A stretch of DNA of 34,203 nucleotides from Sphingomonas sp. (GTDB lineage: Bacteria; Pseudomonadota; Alphaproteobacteria; Sphingomonadales; Sphingomonadaceae), in contig PAOI01000017.1 of the NCBI GenBank assembly GCA_002707985.1, positions 92,642 to 126,844 on the forward strand. Direction: 5' to 3'. Of the stretch, positions 7,374-15,729 are shown piece after piece; the stretch's first letter is position 1; the number at the start of each line of letters is the position of its first letter. Below the pieces are notes generated by a model. The model searched no databases. It was not told where the DNA came from and saw only the letters and a program-made list of their open reading frames with translations. Made by a program: the position numbers and the translations under genes.

Positions 7374-8660
7374 ATGATTCACGCCGTGGGGCTCCTCAAG
7401 GAACGGCGTTTCCTGCCTCTTTTCCTCACCCAGTCGCTCGGCGCGTTCAACGACAATCTGTTCAAGAATGCGCTCGTCTTCTTCGCGACCTATCACATCT
7501 ACAATTCGATCGACGCCGAAACGCGCTTCAGCGCGATCGCGACCGGCATCTTCATCCTGCCCTATTTCCTGTTCTCCGCGCTCGCCGGCCAGCTGGCCGA
7601 CGGATATGACAAGGCGCGGATCATGCGGATCATCAAGGCGGCGGAAATCGGCATCATGTCGGTCGGCGCCTTCGGCATCTTTACCGCGCATATCGAACTG
7701 ATGCTGCTCGCCCTGTTCGGAATGGGTGTGCATTCGGCCTTTTTCGGGCCGATCAAATATTCGGTGCTGCCCCAGCATCTGCGCGACGATGAAGTGCTGG
7801 GCGGCACCGGCCTGATCGAAGCGGGCACCTATATCGCGATATTGGGCGGCACGATCGCCGGCGGCTGGGTCAGTCCGTATGTCGCCGCCGCGTCGGTGAT
7901 TTCGATCGCGGTTATCGGCTGGCTCGCCTCGCTGAAGATCCCGGCGGCGCCGCCGCTCACGCAGCTCAAGATCGATTTCAACATCTTCCGCGCCTCCTAT
8001 CGGCTGATCGCGACAACATTGCGCATCCGCCGCGTCGCGCTCGCCATATTGGCGATGAGCATTTTCTGGACCGTCGCAGCGATCCTGGGCGTCCTGTTTC
8101 CACCGCTGGTGAAGAACATCTTCCACGCGCAAAAGGACGTCGCCAGCGTATTCCTCGCGATCTTCGCGGTCGGCATCGCGATCGGATCGGTGATCATCAA
8201 TCGCCTGCTCCGGGGTGAGGTGTCCGCCAAATACGGGCCGGCGTCGGTGCTGGTGATGGCCGCTTTCGTCGTCGATTTCTATTTCGCGGCGGAAGGGTGG
8301 CATGTCCCCGACAGCCGCGCGCTGTTCGACACCGTCGAATTTTTGGCGCTGCCCGGCACCTGGCACATCCTGTTCGATCTGGCGATGATCGCTATCACCG
8401 GCGGCATGTTCGTGGTGCCGCTCTACGCCTTCCTCACCACCACGGTCGACAAGTCGCAGACGTCGCGCACGGTCGCGGCGAACAATATCCTGAGTTCGGG
8501 CGCGATGGTGGTCGGCTCGGTCGGCATCTATCTGGTGGTGGAGGCCGGCGTTTCGGTGCTCGGCGGCCTGTGGATCGTGTTTGCGCTGTGCATCGCATCG
8601 GCCTGGACCGCATGGCTGCTGCACAAGGTCGATATGCCGGGCCAGGCCGGCACCGACTGA
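7374..8660 (+). CDS. MFS transporter, LplT-like
   Basis: This 428-aa major facilitator carrier has about 12 hydrophobic segments. The N-terminal FLTQSLGAFNDNLFKNAL and GHSAFFGPIKYS-like loop (residues about 19-35 and 118-130) are the signature of the LplT lysophospholipid-transporter branch. LplT flips lysophosphatidylethanolamine across the inner membrane for reacylation by Aas; here no acyltransferase is fused or adjacent, so the substrate is an inference from family. It diverges from the pgsA operon; a G-rich site at 7358-7362 lies about 11 bases before the ATG. Confidence 0.85.
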   Translation: MIHAVGLLKERRFLPLFLTQSLGAFNDNLFKNALVFFATYHIYNSIDAETRFSAIATGIFILPYFLFSALAGQLADGYDKARIMRIIKAAEIGIMSVGAFGIFTAHIELMLLALFGMGVHSAFFGPIKYSVLPQHLRDDEVLGGTGLIEAGTYIAILGGTIAGGWVSPYVAAASVISIAVIGWLASLKIPAAPPLTQLKIDFNIFRASYRLIATTLRIRRVALAILAMSIFWTVAAILGVLFPPLVKNIFHAQKDVASVFLAIFAVGIAIGSVIINRLLRGEVSAKYGPASVLVMAAFVVDFYFAAEGWHVPDSRALFDTVEFLALPGTWHILFDLAMIAITGGMFVVPLYAFLTTTVDKSQTSRTVAANNILSSGAMVVGSVGIYLVVEAGVSVLGGLWIVFALCIASAWTAWLLHKVDMPGQAGTD

Positions 8661-8670
8661 CCCGCGCCGA

Positions 8671-8841
8671 TCAGGCGATGAACGTATAGAAGCAGACAAA
8701 GAATGCCGTGAAGCTGAGCAGGAACAGCTTTACGTCGCTGTCCTCCCGCGTCCGGCGTCTTTCGATCACGGCAGTGCGCATCGTGCTGCGGAACGGATGG
8801 CCCCTGCGGCCATCGGCGAGGCGAAGCTGCTGACTGGTCAT
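8671..8841 (-). CDS. Unannotated 56-aa single-TM peptide with CtrA-type promoter
   Basis: A 56-codon frame reads MTSQQLRLADGRRGHPFRST at the N-terminus, then a strongly basic stretch (VIERRRTRED, residues 25-34), then one hydrophobic helix VKLFLLSFTAFFVCFYTFIA at the extreme C-terminus (37-56). The layout suggests a cytoplasmic basic tail and a C-terminal membrane anchor. It resembles no family I can name. There is no clear ribosome binding site, but a well-formed promoter with a perfect CtrA box lies 27-64 bases upstream. The gene stops 11 bases from the convergent MFS gene. Reality rests on promoter placement and the coherent TM end. Confidence 0.7.
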   Translation of the reverse strand: MTSQQLRLADGRRGHPFRSTMRTAVIERRRTREDSDVKLFLLSFTAFFVCFYTFIA

Positions 8842-8850
8842 ATCGCAACG

Positions 8851-8865
8851 TTAACGCGTTGTTTA
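8851..8865 (-). promoter_or_regulatory. Second, imperfect CtrA-like box
   Basis: TTAA (8851-8854), a 7-base spacer and TTTA (8862-8865) make a one-mismatch CtrA box. It lies across the predicted transcription start and 10 bases before the start codon of the 56-aa peptide gene, where a bound regulator could repress. The role is inferred. Confidence 0.5.
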
Positions 8866-8867
8866 CG

Positions 8868-8905
8868 ATTATGGCCACCGCGCAATATGGTTAACCTGCG
8901 TTTAA
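8868..8905 (-). promoter_or_regulatory. Promoter with perfect CtrA box
   Basis: On the minus strand a TTAA-N7-TTAA site (8905 to 8891) exactly matches the alphaproteobacterial CtrA consensus. Its downstream half overlaps a GGTTAA -35 element (8896-8891), followed by a 17-base spacer and a CATAAT -10 (8873-8868). A CtrA box overlapping -35 is the usual geometry of a CtrA-activated promoter. It faces the 56-aa membrane peptide gene. Confidence 0.7.
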
Positions 8906-9006
8906 TTTCGGGACGCGGGTGACGCACGCGCCGAAACCGGACAGGCGCAACGGCACAGCAGCCGCGCGGGTGGCGCAGCAATATGACTATCAAAATGTGG
9001 GGGTTC

Positions 9007-9082
9007 TGGTGGAGCCGAGGGGAATCGAACCCCTGACCTCTGCAGTGCGATTGCAGCGCTCTCCCATCTGAGCTACGGCCCC
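9007..9082 (-). tRNA. tRNA-Ala (anticodon CGC)
   Basis: The 76-base cloverleaf begins GGGGCCG at 9082 and ends with an encoded CCA at 9009-9007. The acceptor stem contains the G3-U70 pair that identifies tRNA-Ala. The anticodon arm is CUGCA/UGCAG around the loop AUCGCAC, giving anticodon CGC, which reads GCG codons. The T arm carries GGUUCGAUUCC. GCG is a heavily used Ala codon in this GC-rich window. Confidence 0.97.
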
Positions 9083-9264
9083 GCCACGATCCGGCCGACG
9101 CCGGAAGGCGCTCCCCTTAGCGGCGTCTCACGCGCGATGCAACTGCTCCGCGCAGGTCCATCGACACTTGTTTGAAGGGACATCCGCAAGATGCTCCCGC
9201 AAAGCGGAAAAACCTGACAAACTTACACGGCGGACCGATGGGAAACCGCTTCCGAACACGCGGC

Positions 9265-9296
9265 AAAAAAGGGGCCCGGGCGAGTGCCCGAACCCC
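9265..9296 (-). terminator. Intrinsic terminator of the hydrolase operon
   Basis: Read on the minus strand, a GC-rich hairpin (GGGG and CGGGC arms at 9271-9280 against GCCCG and CCCC at 9286-9296, with a small AA/CC internal mismatch) is followed by six T (the A-run at 9265-9270). It lies 31 bases past the hydrolase stop. Confidence 0.85.
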
Positions 9297-9327
9297 TGTT
9301 CCTGCTCCGCGAGCGGTGGACGGTGGA

Positions 9328-10287
9328 TCAATCGAGGAAATCCGCCATCGCCGTCAGAAACGCTTCGCGATTGTCGAGCATCAGGAAATGATAGCTGTCG
9401 GGAATGGCAACCATCTTTGCCTGCGAACCGGCGAATTGCGGTTCCCAGATAGCCGCTGCCTGCGCTTCGCCCATGCCTGCGGCATAGACCACCGTGAAGG
9501 GCATGGTGATCGCGCCGATCTGGTCGCGCAGGTCCATCGTCATGTCTTCATACAGCGCCTGGGCAACCACACGGGTATCGGCCTGCATCGACCAGTTGGC
9601 GACCTTGACGCGCCCCTCCGGCGTCATCGACAAATTGCCGCCCGGATCGCTGGTGACCGGGGTCTGCGCCGCTTCACGCACCGCTTCATAGCGCGCGATC
9701 ATCATGTCGCGCATCTGGGCGGCGCGCGGTTCGATGCTGGCGACGTCGGGCGCGCCCATCACGGTTCCGAAAAAGGGCATGGCGTCGACCACCAGGATCC
9801 GACCGATCAGATCGGGATGCGTGATCGCCAGCTTCATGGCGACCAGCCCGCCCATCGAATGGCCGATCACTGCCGGCTTTTCGATATTATTGTCGCGGAT
9901 ATAGGCAGCGATGTCGGCGACAATACCGTCAATGACGCCGGGTTCCAGATTGGCGCCGGGCTCGCCGCCGGCAAAGCCGTTCACCTGAACCAGCGCGACC
10001 TGATGATCCTGTGCCACGGCTTCCCAGCTGCCGTCCCACACCGCGCGGGGCGAGGAAAGGCCGGGGATGAAGATCACCGTCTGACCGCTCTGCGCGCCCT
10101 TGGTGACGATGGAAATATGATCCATCAGGACTTCGGCATCCTGCGCTGCCATGGCTGTTGCTGCGGCAGGCGTGGTTACGGGGCCGGTTTCGGCGCGCGT
10201 GGCGCCTGCATAGATCAGCATCGCTACGGCGAGGCCGATGCTGAGGAACAGGTCGCGCTTACGCTTCGGGCAATGCGTACGCATCAT
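9328..10287 (-). CDS. Exported alpha/beta hydrolase
   Basis: This 319-aa protein begins with a basic region (KRKR) and a hydrophobic stretch ending in GATRAETG, a typical Sec signal peptide with cleavage near residue 32. The mature part is an alpha/beta hydrolase: oxyanion region FIPGLSSP, nucleophile Ser in IGHSMGG, and a C-terminal His in DSYHFLMLDN. The substrate is unknown; esters or small amides are usual for the fold. The ATG at 10287 has AAGGAG five bases upstream and overlaps the XRE gene stop (ATGA), so it is the last gene of a three-gene coupled operon. An ATG directly after it (10284) is an alternative. Confidence 0.9.
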   Translation of the reverse strand: MMRTHCPKRKRDLFLSIGLAVAMLIYAGATRAETGPVTTPAAATAMAAQDAEVLMDHISIVTKGAQSGQTVIFIPGLSSPRAVWDGSWEAVAQDHQVALVQVNGFAGGEPGANLEPGVIDGIVADIAAYIRDNNIEKPAVIGHSMGGLVAMKLAITHPDLIGRILVVDAMPFFGTVMGAPDVASIEPRAAQMRDMMIARYEAVREAAQTPVTSDPGGNLSMTPEGRVKVANWSMQADTRVVAQALYEDMTMDLRDQIGAITMPFTVVYAAGMGEAQAAAIWEPQFAGSQAKMVAIPDSYHFLMLDNREAFLTAMADFLD

Positions 10288-10490
10288 GCATTCTCCTTGG
10301 AAGGGTTGGTAAAAATCTCTTCGATCGTCAGATCGAACACATCGGAAATCTTGAAGGCGAGTGGCAGCGAAGGATCGTATCGCCCGGTCTCGATCGCATT
10401 CACGCTCTGGCGCGATACTTCGAGCAGTTCGGCGAGATGCTGCTGGCTCCATTTGCGTTCGGCGCGGAGCACGCGGAGGCGGTTGTTCAT
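10284..10490 (-). CDS. Small XRE-family transcriptional regulator
   Basis: This 68-aa protein is almost entirely a Cro/CI-type helix-turn-helix: MNNRLRVLRAERKWSQQHLAELLEVSRQSVNAIETGRYDP, followed by FKISDVFDLTIEEIF. It is of the short YozG-like kind often paired with a small membrane protein. Both ends are coupled by ATGA overlaps, to the 4TM gene upstream and the hydrolase downstream. It probably represses its own operon through the inverted repeat at 10909-10925. Confidence 0.93.
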   Translation of the reverse strand: MNNRLRVLRAERKWSQQHLAELLEVSRQSVNAIETGRYDPSLPLAFKISDVFDLTIEEIFTNPSKENA

Positions 10491-10897
10491 TCCCCACCCC
10501 CCGCGCGACTGTCACGCCAGCTCAGGAAGCATTGGAACAGGCCCCAGGACATCGCCCAGATGGGAAAGCCCCAGAAGACGTCCACTTTGCCCACCAGATC
10601 GTTATACTGGAGGAAGCCGAGGACCGTGGAGACCGAGAGGACCACGCCGATCCCGAACAGCATCGCCGAAACGATCCTCTGCCGGACAAATTCGTCGGTT
10701 TCCTCGATCAGATACAGCCCCATCACGACCATCGCGATGATGACCGGCAGTGCCGGCAGCACCGACAGGATGATCAGCGGGACGCCGGTCGGCTGATAGG
10801 TGTTAGTCGCCCAGACGCAGGCGAACAGGATACCGACATAGGCCAGCATCGAGGAAAGGAAGCGCCGCTGGTAGCGCTTGGCGGCTTGAGTACGCAT
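10487..10897 (-). CDS. Four-TM membrane protein of unknown function
   Basis: This 136-aa protein has a basic N-terminus (MRTQAAKRYQRRFL) and four hydrophobic helices at about residues 14-32, 38-58, 74-93 and 106-124. The motif LIEETDEFVRQRIVSAMLFG lies between helices 2 and 3 and recalls DUF2178-like proteins that sit beside small XRE regulators. The ATG at 10897 is chosen because GGGAG lies 7 bases upstream; an earlier in-frame start at 10924 would cover the operator. It is the first gene of the operon and overlaps the XRE gene by ATGA. It may be the signal-sensing or antagonising partner of the regulator, but that is not shown by the sequence. Confidence 0.85.
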   Translation of the reverse strand: MRTQAAKRYQRRFLSSMLAYVGILFACVWATNTYQPTGVPLIILSVLPALPVIIAMVVMGLYLIEETDEFVRQRIVSAMLFGIGVVLSVSTVLGFLQYNDLVGKVDVFWGFPIWAMSWGLFQCFLSWRDSRAGGGE

Positions 10898-10908
10898 TGG
10901 AAAGCTCC

Positions 10909-10958
10909 CTTGTTCAAATGACAAGTGAGCTTTACGCCGATTCGCAGCGACGTGTCAA
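10909..10958 (-). promoter_or_regulatory. Promoter and candidate XRE operator
   Basis: On the minus strand TTGACA (10958-10953), 17 bases and GTAAAG (10935-10930) form a sigma-70-like promoter. Just downstream, CTTGT-N7-ACAAG (10909-10925) is an inverted repeat that would cover the first transcribed bases and touch the ribosome binding site. This is a standard arrangement for autorepression by the small XRE protein of the operon. Confidence 0.6.
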
Positions 10959-10980
10959 CTACCCTTTCCATTTTGCTGCG

Positions 10981-12381
10981 CTAGCTTGTCAGATCGTCGA
11001 GCATCCTTTGCGCAAGCAGGCTCAACGTATCGTCACGCGCGCCCATGATCACGATACGGTCGCCGGGTTTCGCCTGCGCGACGATGTGCGCAGCAGCGGC
11101 ATCGCGTTCGGGAATGTGCATGGCATGCGCCCCGGTTGCGGTGATGTCGGCAATGATATCGGCGCTGGTCACTTCCCGCGTCACGGTTCCGCCCTGATAG
11201 ACCGGATCGGGCAGGACGAGCAGGTCGTCACTGGCGAGCTTTTCGGCGAACATCGCGACAAGCTCGCTGCGCATCACCTTGAGCGGGCCAAAGCCGTGCG
11301 GCTGAAACAGCACCAGCAGCCGTCCGGGAAAAGCATGGAGCGTATCGAGCGTTGCGGCGATCTTTTCGGGATTGTGGCCGAAATCGTCGATCACGGCGAC
11401 GCCGTTGGCAGTGCCGACCAGATCGAAGCGTCGGCGCAGCCCGCTGAAACTCTCGATCGCTTCGGCGGCCATCGCCAGCGGGACATCGATCGCGCGGGCA
11501 GCGCCGATCGCGGCCAGCGCGTTCGACACATTGTGAAGCCCCGGCACGCCCAGCCGGACTTCCAGCCCGCTGAACGCATCCCCCTCCCACAATTCGAAGG
11601 TCACGCCGAATGGTGCTTCGACCAGTTTCCGTGCCGAAAGCGACGCATCGCGATCGATGGCGAATCCGATCACCCGGTCCGCCGGCAGCGTCATGGCAAG
11701 CGCGGCAGCCTCCGCATTGTCCAGATTGACGATGGCCTTGCCCGCCTTGCCGATGAAATCGCCGAACAGGACGCGCAGCTCCTCCATCGACTTATGGTCG
11801 TGGCTGACATTGTTGAGCACCGCGACGCTGGGCGAATAGAGCGCGATCGATCCGTCGCTTTCATCGACTTCGGTAACGAAGTCCGCGCCCGTCCCCACCA
11901 GCGCGCTGGCAAAGGGGGCGTCAGGCGTCGCAAAATTCTTCATCACTGCGCCATTCATCACCGTCGGATGATGGCCGCAGCATTCCAATATCCAGCCGAT
12001 CATGCCGGTGACGGTCGATTTGCCGCTGGTGCCCGCGACGCCGATACGGCTCGGCGCAGCGTTGAACAGCGAAGCGAGCAATTCCGCGCGGCTCAGCCGT
12101 TGCGCGCCCGCTTCGGCGGCGGCGACCATGTCGGGCACGCTGTCTTCAACCGCGGCGGAAGCGACGACAATCTGGTCGGCCGAGGTGATGCCGCTGCCGT
12201 CCTGGGGAAACAGCGCAACGCCGCGTTCGCGCAGATATTCGAACTTGGCGGGAAGCGCGCCCTTGTCGAGGCTGCGGTCCGATCCGGCGACGGTCGCGCC
12301 CTGCCCGGCCAGGATCATCGCCAGCGGCATCATGCCCGAACCACCGATGCCGACGAAGAAATAGGGTTTGCTGTGCTCCAT
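10981..12381 (-). CDS. Mur ligase family protein, Mpl/MurC-like
   Basis: This 466-aa protein has the three-domain Mur ligase plan: a Rossmann-like UDP-binding start ([14 protein letters not shown]), the central ATPase with P-loop [13 protein letters not shown], and a C-terminal domain with [12 protein letters not shown] and [12 protein letters not shown]. It resembles MurC and Mpl, which ligate L-Ala or the recycled tripeptide to UDP-MurNAc. The P-loop has Ser where both usually have His (GTHGKT). Cell-wall synthesis MurC normally sits in the dcw cluster, and this gene instead diverges from ldcA, so an Mpl-like recycling role is favoured. Without alignment I would not assign MurC or Mpl firmly. 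Confidence 0.85.
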   Translation of the reverse strand: MEHSKPYFFVGIGGSGMMPLAMILAGQGATVAGSDRSLDKGALPAKFEYLRERGVALFPQDGSGITSADQIVVASAAVEDSVPDMVAAAEAGAQRLSRAELLASLFNAAPSRIGVAGTSGKSTVTGMIGWILECCGHHPTVMNGAVMKNFATPDAPFASALVGTGADFVTEVDESDGSIALYSPSVAVLNNVSHDHKSMEELRVLFGDFIGKAGKAIVNLDNAEAAALAMTLPADRVIGFAIDRDASLSARKLVEAPFGVTFELWEGDAFSGLEVRLGVPGLHNVSNALAAIGAARAIDVPLAMAAEAIESFSGLRRRFDLVGTANGVAVIDDFGHNPEKIAATLDTLHAFPGRLLVLFQPHGFGPLKVMRSELVAMFAEKLASDDLLVLPDPVYQGGTVTREVTSADIIADITATGAHAMHIPERDAAAAHIVAQAKPGDRIVIMGARDDTLSLLAQRMLDDLTS

Positions 12382-12446
12382 CGCATCGGGCTATCCGGGC
12401 TGACGGCGGGGGGCAAGCGCGGCCTGCATTTTCCCCTCCGTTTGCC

Positions 12447-12544
12447 CTGAGTAGCCATTGAGCGAAGTCGAAATGGCATATCGAAGGGCCGGCATATAAC
12501 GGTGCTTCGATACGGGTCTTCGGCTTCGCTCAGTCCCTACTCAG
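12447..12544. repeat. REP-like long imperfect palindrome
   Basis: Three nested inverted repeats are arranged in order: CTGAGTAG (12447-12454) with CTACTCAG (12537-12544); TGAGCGAAGTCGAA with TTCGGCTTCGCTCA (one G-U); and TATCGAAG with CTTCGATA. The core TGAGCGAAGTCGAA resembles interspersed intergenic repeats I recall from sphingomonad genomes. It fills most of the space between the two divergent genes and may constrain their promoters. Confidence 0.75.
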
Positions 12545-12567
12545 CACAAGCGGGAGTAAGGTGGAAG

Positions 12568-13395
12568 ATGCGCATTGCCGTCGTGGCACCGGGACGCCCG
12601 ATCAGCGAAGCCAATGCCGCGCGCGTTTCCGCCTTCATGGCGCTCACCTATCCGCAGCATGACGTGGTGTTTCACCCGCAATGCTATTTGTCGGACGGCC
12701 ATTTCGCCGGCAGCGACGATGCGCGGGCCGCTGCGTTTCTGGAAGTCGCCAACGATCCGCAGTTCGACGCGATATGGTTCGCGCGCGGCGGATATGGATC
12801 GAACCGCATTCTTTCGCGTGTCATGCCAAATCTCGGCCCGGCGGCGCGCGACAAGGCGTATCTGGGCTTTTCGGACATGGGTTTCCTGCTCGGCGCGCTC
12901 TATGCCGCCGGCATCGGGCGCCCGATCCACGCCGCCATGCCGATCACGCTGGGCAGCAACGATCCGGGCGAAAGCCTCGGCTGGGCGCTGGCATGGCTGA
13001 TCGACGGCGACCGCAATGTGCTCGAACCCAGCCTGAACGGCGAAGGCAGGGGCCGCCCGGCGGCGGCCTTCAACCTCGCCATTCTCGATGCGCTGATCGG
13101 CACGCCGTGGATGCCCGACCTGACCGATCATGTGCTGATGATCGAGGAAGTGTCCGAACCGCTCTATCGCATCGACCGGATGCTGTTCACGGTAGCGCAT
13201 GCGACTCAGCTAAAGGGGATCGCAGGCATCCGGCTGGGCCATGTCACGCATGTTCAGGAAAACGACCCGCCCTTTGCCGAGACAGCGGAAGAGATCGCCC
13301 GCCGCTGGTGCGGCGAAATGGGCGTCCCCTTCCTCGGCCGCGCGGAGATCGGCCACATCGCGCTCAACCGCGTGGTGCCGTTCGGCGTGGCGTGA
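12568..13395 (+). CDS. ldcA: Muramoyltetrapeptide (L,D-)carboxypeptidase, S66 family
   Basis: This 275-aa cytoplasmic serine peptidase removes the terminal D-Ala from recycled muropeptide tetrapeptides, giving the tripeptide that Mpl religates. The S66 triad is visible: nucleophile Ser in YLGFSDMGFLL, Glu in MIEEVSEPLYRIDR, and His in IGHIALNRVVPFG. The ATG at 12568 follows GGTGGAAG and starts MRIAVVAPG; an in-frame upstream ATG at 12502 would lie inside the palindrome. Divergence from the Mpl-like ligase supports a peptidoglycan recycling pair. Confidence 0.93.
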   Translation: MRIAVVAPGRPISEANAARVSAFMALTYPQHDVVFHPQCYLSDGHFAGSDDARAAAFLEVANDPQFDAIWFARGGYGSNRILSRVMPNLGPAARDKAYLGFSDMGFLLGALYAAGIGRPIHAAMPITLGSNDPGESLGWALAWLIDGDRNVLEPSLNGEGRGRPAAAFNLAILDALIGTPWMPDLTDHVLMIEEVSEPLYRIDRMLFTVAHATQLKGIAGIRLGHVTHVQENDPPFAETAEEIARRWCGEMGVPFLGRAEIGHIALNRVVPFGVA

Positions 13396-13527
13396 CACGA
13401 CGCGAGCGCCGGCAATTGCGCCCGCGTTTGCAAGTCCTGTGGCCCTTTGTTCCGCGCTTGCCTATATCGCGCTCGCGCGGGCATAAGCCGCGCTCTTTCC
13501 ATTCAGCCATAGAGAAGGCCCCACCCC

Positions 13528-15543
13528 GTGTCCGACATGTTCCGCATTACGCTGCCCGACGGTTCCGTCCGTGAGGTAGCCCCGGGGACTACCCCGGCGG
13601 ACATTGCCGCGGCGATCGGGCCGGGCCTTGCCAAGGCGGCAATTGCCGCACGCGTCGATGGCGAAGTGCGCGACATCATGCGCCCGCTCGACGGCGACGC
13701 ACAGCTCGCGCTGATCACGTCGAAGGACGAAGCGGATGCGCTGGAACTCGCGCGCCACGATTATGCGCACGTCCTCGCCGAAGCGGTGCAGGCGCTGTGG
13801 CCCGGCACCCAGATCACCTTTGGTCCGGCGACCGATGACGGTTTCTATTATGACGTGAAGGCGCCGGAGAGCCGCGCGCCCTTCTCGATGGATGATCTTC
13901 CTGCCATCGAGGAAAAGATGCGCGAGATCATCAAGGCCGACAAGCCGCTGGTCCGCGAAGCTTGGAGCCGCGCCGATCTGATCGCCAAATGGGAAGCTGA
14001 TGGCGAAACGTTCAAGGCCGAATGGGCCAGGGAACTGCCCGAGGGCGAGGAATTGACGGTCTATTGGTCCGGCCAGCCGGGTTCGGACGGCGCATGGCTC
14101 GACATGTGCCGGGGGCCGCACCTGGCCTCCACCGGCAAGCTCGATCCGCAGGCATTCAAGCTGATGCGCGTTGCCGGTGCCTATTGGCGCGGCGACCAGA
14201 AGAATGCGCAGCTGACGCGCATCTATGGCACCGGTTGGCTCAACAAGAAGCAGCTCGACGCGCATCTGATGCGGCTCGAGGAAGCCGCCAAGCGCGACCA
14301 TCGCAAGCTGGGGCAGGAAATGGACCTGTTCCACTTGCAGGCCGAAGCGCATGGCAGCGTCTTCTGGCATCCGCACGGCTATGTCATCTGGCGCGAGCTC
14401 GAAGATTATATGCGCCGCGCGGTGAACAGCGCAGGCAGCAAGGAAGTGAAGACGCCGCAGGTGATGGACGCCCGCCAGTGGGAACAGTCGGGCCACTGGG
14501 GCAAATATCGCGAAAACATGTTCGTCATCCCGGACGAAACGCCGAACATCGAAGACGATGGCCCAATGGTGTCGAAGGACGCCGACTGGATGGCGCTGAA
14601 GCCGATGAACTGCCCGGCGCACGTCCTGATCTTCAAACAGGGGATCAAGTCGTATCGCGACTTGCCGCTGCGCCTCGTCGAAAATGGCTGCTGCCACCGC
14701 AACGAGCCGCATGGCGCGCTGCACGGGCTGATGCGCGTCCGCCAGTTCACGCAGGATGACGGCCATATCTTCTGCCGCGAGGATCAGATCGTCGAGGAGG
14801 TGCAGGATTTCTGCCGCCTCGCCGACCGGGTCTACAAGGATTTCGGCTTCACCTATGCGATCAAGCTGGCGCTGCGCCCCGAAAATCGCTTCGGCACCGA
14901 GGAGATGTGGGACAAGGCCGAGGCCGAGCTGCGCGACGCCGTCGTGCGCGCCGGCATGGCGACTGAGGAATATGGCTGGGAAGAACTGCCCGGCGAAGGC
15001 GCCTTCTATGCGCCCAAGCTCGAATGGCATCTGACCGATGCGATCGGGCGGACGTGGCAGGGGGGCACGATCCAGTCGGATCGCGTGCTGCCCGAACGGC
15101 TCGACGCCAGCTATGTCGGCGAGGATGGCGAGCGCCACCGGCCGGTGATGCTCCACCGCGCGATCTTCGGCTCCTATGAACGCTTCATCGGCATTCTGAT
15201 CGAGCATTTCGCCGGTCGCCTGCCGGTATGGCTTGCGCCAGTGCAGGCGGTGGTCGCGACGATCGTGTCCGATGCCGACGACTATGCCAATCAGGTCGCC
15301 GAAAAGCTGAAGGCGGCGGGCATCCGCGTCGAAACCGATCTGCGCAACGAGAAGATCAATTACAAGGTACGCGAACATTCGCTGGCGAAGGTTCCGCAGC
15401 TGCTGGTCGTCGGCAAGCGCGAGGCAGACGAAAGCACGGTCGCGGTGCGCACTTTGGGTGAGCAGGGGCAGAAAATGCTGACCGTCGACGAAGCAGTCGC
15501 CATGCTGCGCGCAGAAGCGACTCCGCCGGATTTGCGGAGCTGA
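13528..15543 (+). CDS. thrS: Threonyl-tRNA synthetase
   Basis: This 671-aa class II synthetase charges tRNA-Thr. In order: an N-terminal TGS domain (residues about 3-62); the editing domain with [10 protein letters not shown] (the HxxxH-type site) and DMCRGPH; the catalytic core with the zinc ligands Cys in MNCPAH (about 361), His in FTQDDGHIF (about 412) and His in MLHRAIFGS (about 542); and the anticodon-binding domain after about 565. The start is GTG at 13528, with AGAAGG about 10 bases upstream; ATG at 13537 is less well placed. It is followed by infC, the conserved thrS-infC order. Confidence 0.97.
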   Translation: MSDMFRITLPDGSVREVAPGTTPADIAAAIGPGLAKAAIAARVDGEVRDIMRPLDGDAQLALITSKDEADALELARHDYAHVLAEAVQALWPGTQITFGPATDDGFYYDVKAPESRAPFSMDDLPAIEEKMREIIKADKPLVREAWSRADLIAKWEADGETFKAEWARELPEGEELTVYWSGQPGSDGAWLDMCRGPHLASTGKLDPQAFKLMRVAGAYWRGDQKNAQLTRIYGTGWLNKKQLDAHLMRLEEAAKRDHRKLGQEMDLFHLQAEAHGSVFWHPHGYVIWRELEDYMRRAVNSAGSKEVKTPQVMDARQWEQSGHWGKYRENMFVIPDETPNIEDDGPMVSKDADWMALKPMNCPAHVLIFKQGIKSYRDLPLRLVENGCCHRNEPHGALHGLMRVRQFTQDDGHIFCREDQIVEEVQDFCRLADRVYKDFGFTYAIKLALRPENRFGTEEMWDKAEAELRDAVVRAGMATEEYGWEELPGEGAFYAPKLEWHLTDAIGRTWQGGTIQSDRVLPERLDASYVGEDGERHRPVMLHRAIFGSYERFIGILIEHFAGRLPVWLAPVQAVVATIVSDADDYANQVAEKLKAAGIRVETDLRNEKINYKVREHSLAKVPQLLVVGKREADESTVAVRTLGEQGQKMLTVDEAVAMLRAEATPPDLRS

Positions 15544-15598
15544 CGCGCCGGCGCCTGCCTTGCATCGCATCGCCGGCAGACCGATATAGAGAGGCATA

Positions 15599-15631
15599 GT
15601 GCGGCAAACACGCCGCACCGCGCGTCTTTTT
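15599..15631 (+). terminator. Probable thrS terminator
   Basis: GTGCGGC (15599-15605) pairs perfectly with GCCGCAC (15612-15618) around a 6-base loop. A TCTTTTT run (15625-15631) follows after CGCGCG. The six-base gap before the T-run makes it weaker than a textbook site, so partial read-through into infC is likely. Confidence 0.6.
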
Positions 15632-15642
15632 CGACACAATGT

Positions 15643-15668
15643 GGCGCTGACCGCTACCGGTCGGCGCC
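15643..15668 (+). promoter_or_regulatory. Leader hairpin upstream of infC
   Basis: An 11-bp stem (15643-15653 with 15658-15668, one G-U) closes a 4-base CTAC loop about 46 bases before the infC ribosome binding site. It has no T-run. It may be a leader or processing structure; no known ribosomal-protein leader can be assigned. Confidence 0.5.
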
Positions 15669-15713
15669 GAAATGCGTTATTCTGACGCCTTCGCAGTTTG
15701 TTTGAACGACCAC

Positions 15714-15729
15714 AGGAGAGCTTCCTATA
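15714..15729 (+). promoter_or_regulatory. infC ribosome binding site and AUA start codon
   Basis: AGGAGAG (15714-15720) is a strong Shine-Dalgarno sequence and is spaced 6 bases from an in-frame ATA at 15727-15729. The first in-frame ATG (15739) is 18 bases away, too far. infC is the classical gene with a non-AUG start (AUU in E. coli), used by IF3 for autoregulation, so the AUA start is favoured. Confidence 0.75.

Noticed and set aside
7329..8699. A 456-codon minus-strand frame opposite the MFS gene
   Set aside because: Highly charged shadow product; the plus-strand protein has consistent TM helices and the LplT signature.
9172..10740. A long plus-strand frame across the hydrolase operon
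   Set aside because: It runs through a terminator hairpin and is antisense to three coupled genes with good starts.
12447..12544. Reading the nested palindrome as an intrinsic terminator
   Set aside because: It has no T-run on either side and lies between two divergent gene starts, where a terminator would make no sense.
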